Assembly: GCF_043497005.1 (NCBI RefSeq)
Contig: NZ_JBIEKE010000002.1
Coordinates: 1,178,001-1,242,000 of the forward strand
Source of the DNA: Halobacillus_A sp043497005
GTDB taxonomy: Bacteria; Bacillota; Bacilli; Bacillales; Halobacillaceae
DNA: 64,000 nucleotides
Reading direction: 5' to 3'
Of the stretch, positions 30,673 to 40,225 are shown piece by piece (the stretch's first letter is position 1; each line of letters opens with the position of its first letter). A program made the position numbers and the translations under genes. The notes below the pieces were generated by a model. The model was not told the origin of the DNA, made no database searches, and was given only the letters and a program-made list of their open reading frames with translations.

Positions 30673-31566
30673 TCATTTGTATTTTTTCCAGGTTGAAGGT
30701 GGATCTGAGGTGAAGCGGATCCATTTCCTTGTCCATGGATGGCGCAGCGTAAGTTCATGACAATGCAGTCCTTGGTGATCCAATGCTGCTGTCTCTTCTC
30801 CTCCGTACAATGTATCTCCTGCCAACGGGTAGCCGACCGATGCCATATGGACTCGGATTTGATGAGTCCGTCCTGTGTGCAGCTTGCATTCCACCCGAGT
30901 GTACCGTCTTCCTTTTTGCAGTATTTTATACTCTGTAACTGCATGCTTACCTTCTGGGTGCACCTCACGCTCAATAATGGAATTTGTTTTACGCCGGATT
31001 GCTGCCTCAACGGTACCTTTTTCTCCTTGTTTCAACTTCATTCTTCCTTCGAGCAGTGCAGTGTACTTTCGTTCCACCTCTTTACGATTAGCAGTTAAAA
31101 CGGAATGGCTGTACTTATGCTTGGCCACAAGCATTAGTCCTGAAGTGTAACGGTCGAGCCGCGTCACGATATGAACTGTATACGGAAGCCCCTTGGTATC
31201 ATAGTAATAAATCAATCCTTGAGCTAAGCTTCCAAAAGGGTGGTTCGGACGCGGAGACACTTCAATCCCTGAGGGTTTATGAAGCACAATAATATCTTCA
31301 TCTTCGTAAATGATCGATAACGAGACCGGTTCACCAACCAACACCGACCCCCGTTCCTCTTTAGGAAAAATAATCGAAAGCCGATCCCCTTTTTGTAAAT
31401 ATTTCCAGTGGGGAGCACTCACGCCATTGACTTGAATGACAGCTTCCCGTTTTACGTGCTTGTACAACTGAGCGGAAAAATTCGCACGATTTCTTAAAAA
31501 AGCCTTCATACCAATGGATTCTTGAATCAGCCAGGATTTAATCAACGGTTTACATGGAATGTTCAT
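30673..31566 (-). CDS. yjbO: RluA/RluD-family RNA pseudouridine synthase (YjbO-like)
   Basis: The 297-residue enzyme isomerises uridine in RNA. The catalytic Asp is in TRLDRYTSG (about residue 135); YEDEDIIVLHKPSG and the C-terminal TGRTHQIRVHMA motifs are conserved, and an S4-like N-terminal part (about 20-75) is present. It overlaps nadK by 17 bp and follows it in the yjbM-nadK-yjbO operon as in B. subtilis. The exact RNA target is unknown. Confidence 0.9.
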   Translation of the reverse strand: MNIPCKPLIKSWLIQESIGMKAFLRNRANFSAQLYKHVKREAVIQVNGVSAPHWKYLQKGDRLSIIFPKEERGSVLVGEPVSLSIIYEDEDIIVLHKPSGIEVSPRPNHPFGSLAQGLIYYYDTKGLPYTVHIVTRLDRYTSGLMLVAKHKYSHSVLTANRKEVERKYTALLEGRMKLKQGEKGTVEAAIRRKTNSIIEREVHPEGKHAVTEYKILQKGRRYTRVECKLHTGRTHQIRVHMASVGYPLAGDTLYGGEETAALDHQGLHCHELTLRHPWTRKWIRFTSDPPSTWKKYK

Positions 31567-32356
31567 CTGCTACAAATGAGTCGTGCACTCTACTCCAGAA
31601 TGGAAATGGGCGGAAACGTGCAAAACGAACCCGTTCTTTCGCTACCCGGCACTGAATCGATTTTACATCTTTATAGGTTTTTGTGATGTGGTCTATTGTA
31701 ATAAGGAAGCTCTTATCATTTTTCGGTTTTAACAAGCACGTGTGATGGCCAGGTAAAATAAGAGGAGAACCGATTGTACGGAACACGCGGTTATTAATAG
31801 ACGCCATCTCAGTAATCTGAATCGCTTCAAGCGAAGGATGTAAAATCGCCCCCCCTAAAGCTTTATTGTAAGCTGTGCTTCCTGAAGGAGTAGAAATACA
31901 AAGGCCATCACCTCTAAAGGTTTCGAAATGATCGCCTTTAATTTCAATATCAAGCACAACTGATCCTTCAGAAGTTTTAATCGCACACTCATTTAAAGCT
32001 AAATGACGATCCTCCGTCCCACCGCTATTAGGACGAATGATCACTTCAAGAAGCGGATATTCCACCACTTGAAACGGGGTCCGGGCGATTTCAATAATCA
32101 GCTTTTCCAACTCATCCGGTGTCCAGTCTGCATAGAAACCTAAATGGCCGGTATGAACACCGATAAAAGCAGTCTTATCCAAACGGTGAACATAGGTATG
32201 AAATGCTTCTAAAAGCGTTCCGTCGCCACCAACTGAAATCGCTAAGTCCGGTTCCTCTTCGTCATATTCAAGTTTAAATTCAGTTAAGTAATTTTTAATT
32301 TTTGTGCGTATCTCGTTGGATTTTTTATCACCCTTTGAGAGGATCGAAAATTTCAT
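31550..32356 (-). CDS. nadK: NAD kinase
   Basis: The 268-residue enzyme makes NADP from NAD and ATP or polyphosphate. It has the signature GGDGT at 43-47 and the second glycine motif with STPSGSTAYNKALGG. It starts 4 bp after yjbM and overlaps the pseudouridine synthase gene, so the three form an operon. Confidence 0.93.
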   Translation of the reverse strand: MKFSILSKGDKKSNEIRTKIKNYLTEFKLEYDEEEPDLAISVGGDGTLLEAFHTYVHRLDKTAFIGVHTGHLGFYADWTPDELEKLIIEIARTPFQVVEYPLLEVIIRPNSGGTEDRHLALNECAIKTSEGSVVLDIEIKGDHFETFRGDGLCISTPSGSTAYNKALGGAILHPSLEAIQITEMASINNRVFRTIGSPLILPGHHTCLLKPKNDKSFLITIDHITKTYKDVKSIQCRVAKERVRFARFRPFPFWSRVHDSFVADEHSM

Positions 32357-32360
32357 ACCG

Positions 32361-32993
32361 TCAGCTCCCTTCTGGTTTTTTCATTTGTTTTTCATTAAAA
32401 ATCTTTTGTGCCTCTTGGATTTCACTTTTTATTTTGGACATTTCCTCGTCTAATTGAAAAGCAGCTTCAGCCGCCCGTTTCAGCCTGGATTTCACTTCAC
32501 TTGGAATCTGTCCTGCATATTTATAATTTAATGAATGCTCATTTGTTGCCCAGAAATTCATAGCTAACGTACGAATTTGAATTTCAGCCAGAACTCTTTT
32601 TTCACCATGAATGGTTTCTACAGGATATCTAATAATTACGTGAAACGACCGATAACCGCTGTCTTTTTTTCGTGAGATGTAGTCCTTTTCCTCGACAATA
32701 TCAAAGTCATGGCGGTTCTTGAGCATATCGACCACAGAATATATATCATCGACAAATTGACAAACGACACGAACGCCGGCAATGTCCTGCACTTCATCTT
32801 CAATATTTTCTGGATTAATCCCTTTTCGTCTAGCTTTTTCAATAATACTCGATTTAGGTTTCACTCGACCTGTTACAAATTCGATCGGTGATTGATCACG
32901 CTCATATTCAAATTGTTGCCTCATTCCTTTTAATTTAACCTTTAATTCTTCCACCACTTGAGCATAGGGTGCTATAAATATCTCCCAATTCAT
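32361..32993 (-). CDS. yjbM: Small alarmone synthetase (GTP pyrophosphokinase YjbM/RelQ)
   Basis: The 210-residue single-domain RelA/SpoT synthetase makes (p)ppGpp. Seen are RVKPKSSIIEKARRKG (ATP and GTP site), AGVRVVCQFVDD, YRSFHVIIRYP, EIQIRT and NEHSLNYKY. There is no hydrolase or ACT domain. It leads the yjbM-nadK-yjbO operon; ATG 32993 follows AAAGGTGG. Confidence 0.92.
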   Translation of the reverse strand: MNWEIFIAPYAQVVEELKVKLKGMRQQFEYERDQSPIEFVTGRVKPKSSIIEKARRKGINPENIEDEVQDIAGVRVVCQFVDDIYSVVDMLKNRHDFDIVEEKDYISRKKDSGYRSFHVIIRYPVETIHGEKRVLAEIQIRTLAMNFWATNEHSLNYKYAGQIPSEVKSRLKRAAEAAFQLDEEMSKIKSEIQEAQKIFNEKQMKKPEGS

Positions 32994-33169
32994 GCGCGTT
33001 GAGCACCACCTTTATGTATCCTACAGTCTAGCATGGTTGAGCTGTTTGACTCATCCATATTGTATCATAATTACCAGTCCAAACTAGAATCAAACATGAC
33101 GGGAATGGTTAATCTTTGCAATTTGCAATACATATAAATCATAATAAATAATAAAGAGGTGAAGTACAA

Positions 33170-33751
33170 ATGGCCCAAGAAATAGAAATTGAATTTAAAA
33201 ACCTACTGACCGAAGAAGAATATGTAAGGCTCTATGACGACTTATCTTTTGAATCAGTTGAACTTATAGAACAAACCAACTATTATTTTGAAACTGAAGA
33301 CTTTAAGCTGAAACAATTGGGAGCGGCTTTGCGCATTCGCAGAAAAAAAGACACGTGGACGCTGACGTTAAAGCAGCCTCATACTGATGGCCTACTGGAA
33401 ACACACGATGTGCTCACACAAGAAGATGTAAACCAATGGATGATCAGCCGACCTGTCTCAGCGGAACATGTTGAAACACAACTGCGCGAACTTGGTGTGT
33501 CCATTAATGAACTTAAATACATGGGTTCTCTTATGACCCGCAGAAAAGAACGGGAGTATAAGAACACAACGGTAGTCCTTGATCACAGCTTTTATTTTGA
33601 AAAAAGTGATTATGAACTTGAGCTCGAAGCCCATTCTAAAGAAACAGGTCTGAAAGTTTTCCGCGAACTGCTCGATCATTATCATATTCCTGAGAGAAAA
33701 ACCGATAATAAGATCAAGAGGTTCTTTAATGCGAAGCCGCAATCAGATTAG
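33170..33751 (+). CDS. yjbK: CYTH domain protein YjbK
   Basis: The 193-residue protein has the CYTH signature EIEIEFKNLL at the N-terminus and further acidic and basic pairs (LRIRRKKD, LTLKQP, ELELE) lining a triphosphate tunnel. Such proteins bind or hydrolyse triphosphates. In B. subtilis yjbK sits next to yjbM, which suggests a link to nucleotide signalling. It is divergent from yjbM here. Start ATG 33170 after GAGGTG. Confidence 0.87.
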   Translation: MAQEIEIEFKNLLTEEEYVRLYDDLSFESVELIEQTNYYFETEDFKLKQLGAALRIRRKKDTWTLTLKQPHTDGLLETHDVLTQEDVNQWMISRPVSAEHVETQLRELGVSINELKYMGSLMTRRKEREYKNTTVVLDHSFYFEKSDYELELEAHSKETGLKVFRELLDHYHIPERKTDNKIKRFFNAKPQSD

Positions 33752-33805
33752 TTGCCGTTCTTGTTGTCCGTTGCTAAAATAAATAAACAGACAGGAAGGG
33801 ATTTT

Positions 33806-34210
33806 ATGCAACCTACACCAGGCACTATTTATGAAGCTATTGGAGAAGAAAAATTAAACGAACTTGTTGATCACTTTTATAATTATGTAAGCCGGCATCC
33901 TGATCTCATCCCTATTTTTCCGGATGACCTGACGGAAACAAGACGCAAACAAAAGCAATTTCTTACTCAATTTTTCGGTGGACCCCCCCTGTATATTCAA
34001 GAGCACGGACATCCGATGCTTCGGGCACGCCACCTCCCCTTTACAATTACACCAACCCGTCGTGACGCTTGGCTTACTTGTATGGACCAGGCTTTGACGG
34101 ATGCGGAAATTGAAGAACCTTATCGTACAGCAATGCTAGACCGCTTAACGATGACAGCTAACCACATGATGAACACACCAGAGGACGAGGAGAAAGGAGA
34201 ATCGATGTGA
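33806..34210 (+). CDS. yjbI: Group II truncated hemoglobin (YjbI)
   Basis: The 134-residue heme protein has the trHbO pattern: TIYEAIG at the start, PIFPDD, FLTQFFGGP, the proximal-His region MLRARHLPF and the Trp in DAWLTCM. It follows yjbK by about 54 bp and overlaps spxH by four bases. ATG 33806 follows GGAAGGG; a longer in-frame start at 33752 abuts the yjbK stop without a ribosome site. Linked with SpxH it may serve oxidative or nitrosative stress. Confidence 0.88.
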   Translation: MQPTPGTIYEAIGEEKLNELVDHFYNYVSRHPDLIPIFPDDLTETRRKQKQFLTQFFGGPPLYIQEHGHPMLRARHLPFTITPTRRDAWLTCMDQALTDAEIEEPYRTAMLDRLTMTANHMMNTPEDEEKGESM

Positions 34211-35097
34211 GTTGGAAAAGCTTAAACAGCTCAAGCGAGCAACAAGGTACATCCACTGGTTTTTTTGATTTATTAAAAAGGCCAATCGAGATGTATGTAT
34301 TCGTGGATCCACTTTGCCCAGATTGTTGGTCACTCGAACCGATCTTGAAAAAGCTTACCATCGAATATGGACGATTCTTTTCTATTCGCCCGATCATTAG
34401 TGGAAACTTGGCTTCCCTGCAAAACTGTGATTCCGATCGACCAGAGAAGCTGAAAAAAGTGTGGGATAAAACAGGATCCCGCACAGGAATGTGCTGCGAT
34501 GGAGATGTGTGGATTGAAAACCCCGTATCCTCTCCTCTAGTTACGGCACTAGCTGTTAAAGCAGCCGAGCTTCAAGGAAAGAAAGCAGGCATGCGGTTTC
34601 TTCGCAAAGTCCAGGAATATGTCTTCTTAGAGAAAAAGAACATTTCTGACGAAGGTGTCTTGCTGGAATGTGCGAAGAAAAGTCGTCTCGATGTTCATGA
34701 ATTTGAGAAGGATTTACATTCCGAATCCGCCAGAAAAGCATTACAATGCGATATTAAATTAACGCGTGAAATGGACGTTGATTCATCCCCTTCTATGGTC
34801 GTTTTCAACGAATCTGATGAAGAAGCAGGTCTTAAGATTACCGGCATTTATTCATATGATGTTTATGTAAAAGTATTAAAAGAAATGTTACAAAAAGATC
34901 CTAAACCAGCTCAGAAGCCCCTGCTTGAAGATTTCTTAAGCCACTACCGCTTCGTCGCGACTAAAGAAATCGCTGTAGTTTATGACTGGACAGAGCAGCA
35001 AGCCAAGAAAGAAATGAAGAAACTAGTGTTAAAGCAAAAAGCACGTGAAATCCCAGTAAAACACGGCACATTCTGGGAGTATATGAGTGGCCAATAA
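34207..35097 (+). CDS. spxH: ClpXP adaptor SpxH (YjbH)
   Basis: The 296-residue DsbA-like protein has CPDC at 37-40 and an all-helical insertion and C-terminus. SpxH speeds up degradation of the regulator Spx by ClpXP and is itself inactivated on disulfide stress. The GTG start overlaps the globin stop (GTGA). A strong terminator follows. The gene for its target, spx, is 5 kb away. Confidence 0.9.
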   Translation: MSWKSLNSSSEQQGTSTGFFDLLKRPIEMYVFVDPLCPDCWSLEPILKKLTIEYGRFFSIRPIISGNLASLQNCDSDRPEKLKKVWDKTGSRTGMCCDGDVWIENPVSSPLVTALAVKAAELQGKKAGMRFLRKVQEYVFLEKKNISDEGVLLECAKKSRLDVHEFEKDLHSESARKALQCDIKLTREMDVDSSPSMVVFNESDEEAGLKITGIYSYDVYVKVLKEMLQKDPKPAQKPLLEDFLSHYRFVATKEIAVVYDWTEQQAKKEMKKLVLKQKAREIPVKHGTFWEYMSGQ

Positions 35098-35103
35098 TGA
35101 ACG

Positions 35104-35141
35104 ATCCATGGTAAGCTGCAACGCTTGCCATGGATTTTTTA
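35104..35141 (+). terminator. Terminator of the yjbK-yjbI-spxH unit
   Basis: ATCCATGG/CCATGGAT outer arms with AAGC/GCTT inside, followed by six T. Confidence 0.85.
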
Positions 35142-35212
35142 TGTCTTTCATAATCCTGTCCTTTTTGAATAAAATGATTATGATTACGAACGAAGAAAGG
35201 GGTACTCTCTTT

Positions 35213-35389
35213 ATGAAGACCTGGTTATTGATTCTATATCTTATTATATTTCTTGCCATTTGCTTTTTTCATTTATTTGCTTTAATGCGCCTATACCCTC
35301 TTTATATTACTACGCCTCTTCTCGTGCTCTCTTTTTATTTTCTCCTTCATCTCTTTTTTCACAAAAAAAAGTTCCGCGGGTTCTCTTAA
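35213..35389 (+). CDS. Small two-segment membrane protein, unknown
   Basis: The 58-residue product starts MKTWLLILYLIIFLAICFFH and has two hydrophobic helices with a basic end (HKKKFRG). ATG 35213 follows AAAGGGG at a slightly long distance; longer in-frame starts run into the spxH terminator. Its stop codon lies inside the bidirectional terminator it shares with pepF. No family is recognised. Confidence 0.5.
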   Translation: MKTWLLILYLIIFLAICFFHLFALMRLYPLYITTPLLVLSFYFLLHLFFHKKKFRGFS

Positions 35390-35409
35390 CGACACCTGCG
35401 GAACTTTTT
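35366..35409. terminator. Bidirectional terminator between the small membrane gene and pepF
   Basis: AAAAAGTTCCGCGGGT/ACCTGCGGAACTTTTT arms with one G-U or mismatch. Confidence 0.85.
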
Positions 35410-35415
35410 CAACTT

Positions 35416-37221
35416 TTATTTTAATAATTCTTCCATTTCGTTCAACTTCTGTTCAAAAACGTCCAATGCTTCATAAACAGGATCTTTAGAAGTCATGTCT
35501 ACTCCAGCCTGCTTCAATACTTCAATTGGATAATCACTGCTTCCCGCCTTTAAAAAGCTCATATAGCGTTCAACAGCAGGTTCACCCTCTGTTAAAATTT
35601 GTTCGGCAAGTGTGGTTGCTGCCGCATAGCCTGTAGAATATTGATACACATAGTATCCCATATAAAAGTGAGGAATACGTGCCCACTCAAGGCCGATTTC
35701 GTCATCAATCACAAGCTCTTCGCCAAAATATTTCTTATTCAGATCATAATAGATTTGAGTCAGTTTATCCGCAGTGAGCGCTTCGCCGTTCTGGGCTTGA
35801 ATATGAATTTCATGTTCAAATTCAGCGAACATCGTTTGACGAAATACAGTGCCGCGGAATCCTTCTAAAAAGTTATTTAAAAGATAGAGCTTTTCTTTTT
35901 TATCATTTGTGTTTTTCAACATGTAATCATTCAGGAGTGCTTCGTTACACGTAGAGGCAACCTCTGCTACAAAAATGGAATAATTACCATAACGGTAAGG
36001 TTGATTCTCATGCGTATAGTAACTGTGCAATGAGTGACCAAGCTCGTGAGCAAGGGTAAACAAATTGTTTACATCATCCTGCCAGTTCATCAATATAAAT
36101 GGGTTTGTTCCATAATGACCGGAGGAGTACGCCCCACTGCGTTTGCCTTTATTTTCTTCAACATCAATCCAACGGTTTTTAAAGCCTTCCTTCACCGTGT
36201 TAACGTAACTATCTCCAAGCGGCTTTAAGCCATTAACTACAAGGTCCTGCGCTTCTTCATAAGACACTTTCATTTCAGCATCTTTAATCAAAGGGGTGTA
36301 CATATCATACATATGAAGGTCATCGAGCTCAAGCACTTTCTTCCTAAGTTCCACATAGCGATGCAGTAGAGGCAGACGCTCGTTCACCGCTTCAATTAAG
36401 TTATCATATACTTCTTCTGGAATATTGTTACGATCGAGTGCTGCTTCCCTCGCTCGTTCATAATGTTTCACTGTAGCAAAATAATTATTTTTCTTCACAT
36501 TTCCACTCAGGGTGGAGGCAAACGTGTTTTTAAACTGGCCAAACGTATCATACATGGCCTGGAATGCATTTTTACGCACTTCACGATCTTCTGACTTAAG
36601 AAATCCAACATAACGTCCGTGTGTTAAATCTACTTCTTCACCTTCCTCATTTTTAATAGAAGGGAACGTTAAGTCCGCATTGTTCAAAGCTCCAAACGTT
36701 TGCGATGGATTCGAAGCTACCTCAGAAAATCCTGCGAGCAAACGCTCTTCATTCTCACTAAGAACATGGTCTTTACGGCGAGTGATTTCTTTTAAGGCGT
36801 GCTTGTACAGTTCTAAATCCTTATTCTCATTTATAAACTGGTCTACTGTTCCTTCAGGAAGAGCGAGGATTTCCGGAGTGATAAAACTCATAGATGACGC
36901 TACTTTTGTATATAGACTTTCTGCTTTTGCATTCATTTCCTGATAATAAGAGTTCGTCGTGTCTTGATCATTTCTCATATGCGCATACGTAAATAACAAA
37001 CCAATTCGGTGAGAGATTTCATCTTGCAGTTTCAACAAATTAAAAAGCTGTTCAGAAGACTCCCCGAGACTGCCTTTATACTGTTCAATTTCAGGAATAA
37101 CTTCTTTTACCTGCTCAAATTCTTTATACCATTTCTCATCAGTTTCGAATATTGATTCTAAATCCCATGTTCTTTCTTTAGGTATTTCTTCTCGTTTTGG
37201 TAACTGCTTGGTCGATGACAT
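35416..37221 (-). CDS. pepF: Oligoendopeptidase F
   Basis: The 601-residue M3-family zinc metallopeptidase has HELGH at about 392-396 with a downstream Glu, and degrades cytoplasmic oligopeptides of roughly 6-17 residues. ATG 37221 follows GAGGAGG; the in-frame start at 37236 lacks a site. It lies between spxH and coiA as yjbG does in B. subtilis. With the nearby Opp importer it could handle imported peptides. Confidence 0.93.
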   Translation of the reverse strand: MSSTKQLPKREEIPKERTWDLESIFETDEKWYKEFEQVKEVIPEIEQYKGSLGESSEQLFNLLKLQDEISHRIGLLFTYAHMRNDQDTTNSYYQEMNAKAESLYTKVASSMSFITPEILALPEGTVDQFINENKDLELYKHALKEITRRKDHVLSENEERLLAGFSEVASNPSQTFGALNNADLTFPSIKNEEGEEVDLTHGRYVGFLKSEDREVRKNAFQAMYDTFGQFKNTFASTLSGNVKKNNYFATVKHYERAREAALDRNNIPEEVYDNLIEAVNERLPLLHRYVELRKKVLELDDLHMYDMYTPLIKDAEMKVSYEEAQDLVVNGLKPLGDSYVNTVKEGFKNRWIDVEENKGKRSGAYSSGHYGTNPFILMNWQDDVNNLFTLAHELGHSLHSYYTHENQPYRYGNYSIFVAEVASTCNEALLNDYMLKNTNDKKEKLYLLNNFLEGFRGTVFRQTMFAEFEHEIHIQAQNGEALTADKLTQIYYDLNKKYFGEELVIDDEIGLEWARIPHFYMGYYVYQYSTGYAAATTLAEQILTEGEPAVERYMSFLKAGSSDYPIEVLKQAGVDMTSKDPVYEALDVFEQKLNEMEELLK

Positions 37222-37291
37222 ACAAATCCTCCTCAAAAATAATTCGTCACACTAAATATTTCTAGGTCCTGACCGTAATTCCTGCTCCTCG

Positions 37292-38431
37292 TTATATATT
37301 ATTATGGCGTTTAAGTTCATTTACTACTCTTCGATCTTCAGCAATCGCCTGGTCAATGTTACCGTGAAAACAAATGTTCCGTTTCTTCACCCATTCTTGC
37401 TGCCTTGTACGATGAACATATCCTAATTGCTGCAGCAGTTCCAGGTACTCGTCATAAAGTAAACTGCTTCGGCTGTTAACGGCGGTCTGGATTGATCTTT
37501 TTGGAAAAGTAATCACGTCCCCGATTGCTCTGGGCATATAATGTTGAAGAATGAATTTTGTTTGCCACACATAAGGTGCTTCACCTAGAAATAATTGGCT
37601 TCTTACAGGCAGATAGCAAACGCTGGGTATAAGTGAAAAGTGATGTCCCTTTAAATAAAGTAATTGCCTCCATTGACTTTCTATAGATCCTACACGTTTT
37701 CGATAGTGAGTACGAAACTGATACAGTTGCTTCTCCCACATCGAATACAAGGGGGAAAAAGAAGTTAAAGAGGGTTTAAATAGTTGAGGGAAACGTATAG
37801 CTTGTAAAGGGGATGTTTGAAAGAAAGCAAAAGAAGAACGAACCGAAGTACTGTTTAACTGATGAACGGTGGTCATAGCGTGTGCATTTACGTCTAAAAA
37901 ATACATGCAGTACTGCTTTTGAAAAAAATACACCATAGACTTATGAAACTGCTCATGCTGAACTAAATATATTCCTTTTTGATTTAATTGATTTCTTCCT
38001 AAGATCCATAGTGGAAAAATGCCAGCCTTCCGAAATCCTGCGGTGCGCTTTAATACCTCGCCCGATGGAATAGTTGCACATTGAAACTCAATTGCTATTC
38101 TTTTTTTGTTGTGTTTGAGAAGCAAATCGGGTCGCTGTTGGATTTCAGGCAGAAAAGCCTCTACTTCAATTTGATACCCCTGCCCGTGTAACCATTGATA
38201 TAACAACCGCTTACCAGCTTCATGATATACACTTTCCCCACGATTAATTTCACACGTACTTGTAGGAAAATGCGCAAAGTGAGGAGTTATTTTTTGACCA
38301 GCACGGATCATGAGGTTTTCTTTGCATACGGGGCAAAAAAAGGATGAATTTTTCCTTACTTTTTCTAATGTGGATAATGAATAGTGATAAAGAGATGTAA
38401 GCTTGCCGTTTTCATCGTAAGCATGGAACAT
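37292..38431 (-). CDS. coiA: Competence protein CoiA
   Basis: The 379-residue protein has an N-terminal Cys pair region (FCPVCKENLMIRAGQKITPHFAH) and a nuclease-like motif (RPDLLL followed by IAIEFQC) of the PD-(D/E)xK type. CoiA promotes recombination of incoming DNA during transformation and is normally ComK-dependent. The start codon and ribosome site lie in an 8-bp hairpin at 38428-38450. The long C-terminal half is poorly conserved, as usual. Confidence 0.87.
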   Translation of the reverse strand: MFHAYDENGKLTSLYHYSLSTLEKVRKNSSFFCPVCKENLMIRAGQKITPHFAHFPTSTCEINRGESVYHEAGKRLLYQWLHGQGYQIEVEAFLPEIQQRPDLLLKHNKKRIAIEFQCATIPSGEVLKRTAGFRKAGIFPLWILGRNQLNQKGIYLVQHEQFHKSMVYFFQKQYCMYFLDVNAHAMTTVHQLNSTSVRSSFAFFQTSPLQAIRFPQLFKPSLTSFSPLYSMWEKQLYQFRTHYRKRVGSIESQWRQLLYLKGHHFSLIPSVCYLPVRSQLFLGEAPYVWQTKFILQHYMPRAIGDVITFPKRSIQTAVNSRSSLLYDEYLELLQQLGYVHRTRQQEWVKKRNICFHGNIDQAIAEDRRVVNELKRHNNI

Positions 38432-38450
38432 AGAGCACCCCCCTCTATGT
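38428..38450 (-). promoter_or_regulatory. Hairpin masking the coiA start
   Basis: ACATAGAG and CTCTATGT pair over 8 bp. The loop holds the GGGGGTG ribosome site and the stem contains the ATG. Confidence 0.45.
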
Positions 38451-38493
38451 ATTATGATTCGACAATCTACTCACAAACCCTCTTTTTATCTAC

Positions 38494-38517
38494 AAAAAAA
38501 AGCACACTCCAAGTGTG
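38494..38517 (-). terminator. Terminator of mecA
   Basis: CACACT/AGTGTG arms with a 3-base loop followed on the minus strand by C and a run of T. Confidence 0.75.
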
Positions 38518-38526
38518 AGTGCGCTC

Positions 38527-39240
38527 TTACTTATCAGCTGGAAAAAAATCTTTCACCTGAGTCAATGCTTGTTCAGCAAAAATCGTTTTTCCATACTCCT
38601 GCAGACGATAAACCGTCACAGACGACTCATGTCCAAATTCCATTAACTGACTTAAAATATTTTCTTGTTCATCATCACTCATATTTTCATCATTGAACTG
38701 AATATATAAATAATAGGCACCTTCAAAGTGATACAACGCGTGATCAATTTGATCTGACTTGTTATCCATATAGTGACTCAATTGGATCACATCTTCAAAT
38801 TCTTGAAAACGTAATGTGAAATTGAGTGGAGCCAGTGCTTCTTGTTCATTCACTGTTTCTTCATCTTGTTCGTTTACTGCTTCGTCTGAATCTGAATGCC
38901 CTAATTTATCTTCAAGTAAATGTTCTAAATTCTCGTCTACAGGTACATCAATTGATTTACCCTCATCACTTGGGAGTTCGAGCTTTTGCCCGTCTTGGGA
39001 AACCTGCGCTTTAGTAACGATCACTTCTAGGCCTTTGTCCATTGCTTGAACCTGGATCCAGAGCGGTCCGTCGGCTTGAAAGTTTTCCTGATCATTCACT
39101 TCATCCATCATTTCCCAGAATAGCTGTTCACTTCTTTCGCGATTGTACCAAATCTCTTCGCGGTCAAATCCCAGCTGTTCCACATCATGATAAGAAACGT
39201 AAAACTTAACAGTGTTTTCATTTATGCGTTCGATTTCCAT
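38527..39240 (-). CDS. mecA: Adaptor protein MecA
   Basis: The 237-residue protein starts MEIERINENTVKFYVSYHDV and has the N-terminal substrate-binding domain, a very acidic linker (about 85-140) and the C-terminal ClpC-binding domain. MecA delivers ComK and other targets to ClpCP. The long acidic linker fits a halophile proteome. It lies between coiA and spx as in B. subtilis. Confidence 0.93.
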   Translation of the reverse strand: MEIERINENTVKFYVSYHDVEQLGFDREEIWYNRERSEQLFWEMMDEVNDQENFQADGPLWIQVQAMDKGLEVIVTKAQVSQDGQKLELPSDEGKSIDVPVDENLEHLLEDKLGHSDSDEAVNEQDEETVNEQEALAPLNFTLRFQEFEDVIQLSHYMDNKSDQIDHALYHFEGAYYLYIQFNDENMSDDEQENILSQLMEFGHESSVTVYRLQEYGKTIFAEQALTQVKDFFPADK

Positions 39241-39524
39241 TTCTCTCTCTCCCTTCTATCGTTTAATAGGCGGAAGGGATCGTAACCCTAAGTCGCTTAT
39301 TCATACCTTACCCTTCAGGTCAAAGCTTCAACCATCGTGATGTTTTAGTGTAAGGATTGATGTACTTATATTGTATGATAGTAAATCTAAAATGGAAAAC
39401 AAATTGCTTCGAATCAGCAGATAACTAGAACCCAAGCCCTCTATGATTTATCTATAGGGATGGTTGATTTTTTATTCTAGCTTATTTTTTGAAATTTGTC
39501 ACTACTTAGAGGGGGGTTTTTTAA

Positions 39525-40187
39525 ATGAACTGGGACTTGCTTGAACCTATCCTGATCATTATTAGTATAGACATTATTCTTGGCGGAGATAACGCCGTAG
39601 TGATTGCGTTAGCCAGCCGAAATTTACCAGAGCATCAGCGAAACAAAGCGATTTTTATTGGGACAGGCCTGGCTGTAGCCTCTCGAGTAGTACTTACTAC
39701 CGTCGCTTTGTATTTATTAGCCATTCCTTATTTACGTTTAATCGGAGGATTGCTTCTCATTTACATAGCGATCAAGCTTTTAATTAATGAAGAAGATAAT
39801 ACATCCATCAAAAGCAGCGATAGTTTACTATCAGCTATAAAAACCATCGTTTTTGCTGATATTGTTATGGGCTTTGACAATGTACTAGCAATTGCAGGCG
39901 CATCTCACGGAAACATTACGTTAGTTGTGATGGGCTTACTAATATCTGTGCCCATAATTATCTGGGGTAGTCGGATCATTTTAAAATTAATGGAAAAATT
40001 TCCGATACTTGTCTATATTGGTGCTGGTATATTAGCTTTTACAGCTGCCGAAATGATTCTCGAAGATCCTCATGTCGAGGAATGGATTTATGTCATAGCT
40101 CCAATCATGACCGTATTTCCATTTGTGGTTGTATTACTAACTATCATGACCGGTTATTTTTACAACAAGCAAGTGGCAGAAAAATAA
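39525..40187 (+). CDS. yjbE: TerC-family membrane protein (YjbE)
   Basis: The 220-residue protein has about seven membrane segments and the TerC signature GGDNAVVIALA near residue 20-30 and GFDNVLAIAGA near 119-129, where conserved Asp residues may bind metal. TerC proteins are implicated in manganese export and metal insertion into exported proteins. I looked for a yybP-ykoY manganese riboswitch upstream and did not see one. A bidirectional terminator separates it from spx. Confidence 0.87.
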   Translation: MNWDLLEPILIIISIDIILGGDNAVVIALASRNLPEHQRNKAIFIGTGLAVASRVVLTTVALYLLAIPYLRLIGGLLLIYIAIKLLINEEDNTSIKSSDSLLSAIKTIVFADIVMGFDNVLAIAGASHGNITLVVMGLLISVPIIIWGSRIILKLMEKFPILVYIGAGILAFTAAEMILEDPHVEEWIYVIAPIMTVFPFVVVLLTIMTGYFYNKQVAEK

Positions 40188-40188
40188 A

Positions 40189-40220
40189 AAACTGTCTCGA
40201 TTTTTTAATCGGGACAGTTT
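40189..40220. terminator. Bidirectional terminator between yjbE and spx
   Basis: AAACTGTCTCGATT/AATCGGGACAGTTT arms with a 4-base T loop and one G-U pair. Confidence 0.85.
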
Positions 40221-40225
40221 AGCAT

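Noticed and set aside
39241..39524. yybP-ykoY manganese riboswitch ahead of the TerC gene
   Set aside because: The conserved sequence blocks of that riboswitch were not found in this 284-bp gap; only a weak hairpin near 39440-39465 is seen.
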